A stretch of DNA of 64,000 nucleotides from positions 1,736,001 to 1,800,000 of the forward strand of contig NZ_JBHSGU010000002.1 in NCBI RefSeq assembly GCF_042652645.1, written 5' to 3'. Below, in pieces: positions 61,517 through 64,000 of the stretch. This stretch comes from Glaciecola siphonariae. Lineage in GTDB: Bacteria > Pseudomonadota > Gammaproteobacteria > Enterobacterales > Alteromonadaceae. A program made the translations under genes and the position numbers. Every line of letters starts with the position of its first letter. Position 1 is the first letter of the stretch. The notes beneath the pieces are model-generated. The model saw only the letters and a program-made list of their open reading frames with translations. It was not told the DNA's origin and made no database searches.

Positions 61517-63981
61517 TAACGATACTCCTGTTGAGTCGGCATGGTACGAAGTAAATCTGCAAATACTCCCGCTGCGGTAACCGTCGCGCCAGCGCCATAG
61601 CCTCTAATAACATACGGAATTGGCTGATAATAACGCGAATGGATAGCTAATGCATTTTCACCCTCTTTAACCGCCGCAAGTGGATGACTAAGCGCGACGG
61701 ACTGTATGCTTACCTTGCACTTTCCATTTTCAATTGCGCCAACGTATCTTAGCACCTCACCATTAGCCTTCGCTTCGTCTACCTTTGCTTGCACGCTGGC
61801 ATCTAATGAAGGTAGATTTTGCATGAAGGTGGCTATATCGCCGCTCGCATCAAAGTCGTCGGGCAACACCGACTCAATCTGAATATCATCAAGTTCGAGC
61901 TCCATGCCGGCCTCGCGAGCCATAATGAGAAGTTTGCGTGCCACGTCCATTCCGCTTAGGTCGTCGCGCGGGTCGGGCTCGGTAAAGCCGTTTTCTTTTG
62001 CTATTTGCGTGGCTTGAGATAAGCTCAAACCCTCATCCAGCTTACCGAATACAAACGAAAGCGACCCCGATAATATTCCTTCAAATTTGCGCAACTCGTC
62101 ACCCGCAATAACCAACTTTTGTAAGTTATCAATAACGGGGAGGCCAGCACCTACAGTCGTTTCGTATAAGTATTGGAGGTTGTTGTTGAGTGCTGTGCGA
62201 TGCAGCGCCTGATACCGTTCATACGAAGAAGTATTCGCTTTTTTATTCGGCGTGACTACATGAAAACCTGCATCCATGAAATCGAGATACATATCAGCAA
62301 TCTCTTGGCTGCTGGTGCAGTCAACAATCACCGGATTGGTCAAACTGTGAGTCACAACAAACTGCGTGAGCTTATCTAGAGAAAGAGGTGAATCGGCTTG
62401 GGCAAGGCGCGCTTCCCAGCTCGCATCCATGCCAATGCCGTTGGGGTCTAGTAGGCAGGCTTTACTGTTTGCTATCCCGTATACCCTCAGTTTAATGTTT
62501 TTTTCTAATAAAATGCTTTGTTGCTGCGAAATTTGTCGAATGAGCTCTTTACCTACGAGCCCACATCCCACAAAGAAAGCGTCAATTGTATTGACGTTGG
62601 CAAAGAAATTCTGATGAATCACTTTTACTGCTTTTTTTGCTTTGTTGTTTTCAATTACCGTTGAAATTGAACGTTCCGAAGAGCCTTGTGCAATCGCCAC
62701 GTTGTTAATCCTTGCTTGCGCCAATGCGTTAAAAAACTTAGCCGCCAATCCTTTAGACTGGCGCATTCCGTCACCAACTAGGGTGACTATTGCCAAGTTT
62801 TCACGCATTTCAATGGGCTCTAGTAGCTGATTGTTCAGCTCTAGCGCAAAGTTCTCCTCAAGTAGTTCGTAAGCGCGCGCTGCGTTTTTCTGCGCAATAC
62901 AAAAGCTAATGCTGTATTCAGACGATGACTGGGTAATAAGCGAAATCGAAATATTGCCTTTTGATATCACATCAAAGATACGACTTGCCATGCCCACCAT
63001 GCCTTTCATACCGGGGCCTGATACGTTGAACATCACAATATCTTCAAGATGCGATATACCTTTTACGCTAGTCCAAAGCGCACTTTTTTCATGGCTAATA
63101 AGCGTGCCAGGCGCAGCAGGATTTAGGGTATTGCGAATAAGGCAAGGAATGCCAAACTGCGCGATAGGTCCTATTGTTTTTGGGTGCAGCACTTTGGCAC
63201 CAAAATAAGATAGTTCCATCGCTTCTTGATAGGTAAGTTTATCAAGTAACACCGCACCCTCTACCTGATTTGGGTCGGCGTTGTAGACACCGTCAACGTC
63301 AGTCCAGATTTCGCAGCATGAGGCGTTGATACAGGCCGCTAAAATAGCTGCCGAGTAGTCTGAACCATTGCGCCCAAGCGTAACTTTTTTACCCTCTTCA
63401 TTCGCGGCTACAAAGCCGGGCATGATCAAAAATTGTTTGCCGCTTACATCAACATCACTGAACTTTGCGCGAGAGATGTCGAGTTGTGCGAGGCTATCGA
63501 GATAATCTCCGCTAGCCTGAACATAATCGACAGGGTCGATAACTAAATTATTAACGCCGTGCGCACTTAAAATTTCGCTAAATATGCGCACGCTTACGTA
63601 TTCGCCCATGCTTAAAATGCTGGCCGTTACTTGGTCAGGGCAACTCTTCAACAAGGCAATACCTTGCAACTGCTCGGTGAGTAAGGCGAGTTTTTCGTCG
63701 ATAAAAGCGGAAAGGTCGGTGTAGTTTAAATTAGGTAAGGCATCGTGTAGTTCAGCGGCAATGCTGGTGAGCGTCATGTTAAGCTTAGCGAGTAACTCGC
63801 GGTAGTCTTTACCGCTTTGAGCCTGTTCGCATAAAAGTGAGAGCGCATTGGTGACCCCTTTAGGTGCTGACAACACCACAGCTGCCCCCTCGCTCTCATG
63901 GGTAGCCCGACTAATGTCAAATACACGCATATAGCGCGCGGCATCAGCCAATGATGAACCACCAAACTTTAAGACCTTCAT
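61516..63981 (-). CDS. thrA: Bifunctional aspartokinase I / homoserine dehydrogenase I
   Basis: First and third steps of the threonine branch, 821 residues (E. coli ThrA 820). The kinase domain (1-290) starts KVLKFGGSSLADA; two ACT regulatory domains lie at about 310-460 (VSGPGMKGMVG, LVGDGMRQSKGL); the dehydrogenase domain from about 465 has the NAD(P) loop FFVGCGLVGKELIRQI and the catalytic GILSGSLSFVFG region. ATG with GAGGAG 6 bp upstream. Threonine feedback through ACT is known for the family. The leader region where an attenuator would lie is outside the window. Confidence 0.98.
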   Translation of the reverse strand: MKVLKFGGSSLADAARYMRVFDISRATHESEGAAVVLSAPKGVTNALSLLCEQAQSGKDYRELLAKLNMTLTSIAAELHDALPNLNYTDLSAFIDEKLALLTEQLQGIALLKSCPDQVTASILSMGEYVSVRIFSEILSAHGVNNLVIDPVDYVQASGDYLDSLAQLDISRAKFSDVDVSGKQFLIMPGFVAANEEGKKVTLGRNGSDYSAAILAACINASCCEIWTDVDGVYNADPNQVEGAVLLDKLTYQEAMELSYFGAKVLHPKTIGPIAQFGIPCLIRNTLNPAAPGTLISHEKSALWTSVKGISHLEDIVMFNVSGPGMKGMVGMASRIFDVISKGNISISLITQSSSEYSISFCIAQKNAARAYELLEENFALELNNQLLEPIEMRENLAIVTLVGDGMRQSKGLAAKFFNALAQARINNVAIAQGSSERSISTVIENNKAKKAVKVIHQNFFANVNTIDAFFVGCGLVGKELIRQISQQQSILLEKNIKLRVYGIANSKACLLDPNGIGMDASWEARLAQADSPLSLDKLTQFVVTHSLTNPVIVDCTSSQEIADMYLDFMDAGFHVVTPNKKANTSSYERYQALHRTALNNNLQYLYETTVGAGLPVIDNLQKLVIAGDELRKFEGILSGSLSFVFGKLDEGLSLSQATQIAKENGFTEPDPRDDLSGMDVARKLLIMAREAGMELELDDIQIESVLPDDFDASGDIATFMQNLPSLDASVQAKVDEAKANGEVLRYVGAIENGKCKVSIQSVALSHPLAAVKEGENALAIHSRYYQPIPYVIRGYGAGATVTAAGVFADLLRTMPTQQEYR

Positions 63982-64000
63982 GAGAGACTCCTCGCTCTTT

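Noticed and set aside
1..64000. tRNA, rRNA, CRISPR arrays, IS elements, prophage
   Set aside because: No cloverleaf-like CCA-ended segment, spaced repeat array, transposase or integrase was found by eye on either strand; a covariance-model scan would settle tRNAs and small RNAs.

Overview
The window reads as a chromosomal segment of a marine gammaproteobacterium, most likely an Alteromonadales member (Alteromonas/Glaciecola-like). Pointers are the dcw start mraZ-rsmH-ftsL-ftsI-murE, the epd-pgk-aldolase cluster, yggS-proC-yggT-DUF4426, gshB-yqgE-ruvX with pilT/pilU, a bifunctional ThrA, a DUF3545 micro-protein, a SapC-family protein and a PrsK/PrsR pair. This placement is inferred from gene content, not from a search. 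I see no tRNA, rRNA, IS element or CRISPR array.

Layout. 1-4.7 kb: division and cell-wall genes on the minus strand behind a recognisable MraZ-type promoter/operator. 4.9-11.4 kb: a SapC-family protein, two exported peptidases (M19 lipoprotein, S9), an exported alpha/beta hydrolase and a peroxiredoxin-glutaredoxin fusion. 11.5-12.6 kb: an orphan ParA-like ATPase overlapping a ribbon-helix-helix-like small protein, preceded by an inverted repeat and followed by a terminator and four 13-bp tandem repeats. 12.7-17.2 kb: a tight minus-strand operon of a FabH-like ketoacyl synthase, prsK and prsR. 17.4-29.3 kb: phosphate block: pstC-pstA-pstB-phoU, pitA and oxyR on minus, and gcvR-like, ppk and ppx divergent on plus. 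No pstS or phoBR is present.

29.3-38.4 kb: tkt, epd, pgk and a class I aldolase on minus; metK on plus with three contiguous Met boxes; an M48 lipoprotein protease, an MscS channel and a 74-residue membrane protein. 38.5-49.8 kb: rsmE, gshB, yqgE, ruvX, DUF2007 protein, pilU, pilT, yggS, proC, yggT, DUF4426 and a seven-helix sensor GGDEF/EAL protein. 49.8-51.7 kb: the only clearly accessory stretch, A+T-rich, with two orphan four-helix membrane proteins and broken coding fragments.

51.7-64 kb: GST, yaaA, a BlaI repressor with an M56/TonB-domain membrane protease behind two textbook operator dyads, tal-pgi, a DUF3545 protein, ung, and the thrABC operon at the right edge.

Functionally, central carbon metabolism (pgi, tal, tkt, epd, pgk, aldolase), phosphate/polyphosphate handling (pst, pit, ppk, ppx) and redox defence (oxyR, Prx-Grx, gshB, yaaA, GST) dominate. 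The least explained parts are the ParA/RHH module with its repeats, the FabH-PrsK-PrsR operon away from any visible exosortase locus, the BlaI/M56-TonB module, and the accessory stretch at 50-51.7 kb.
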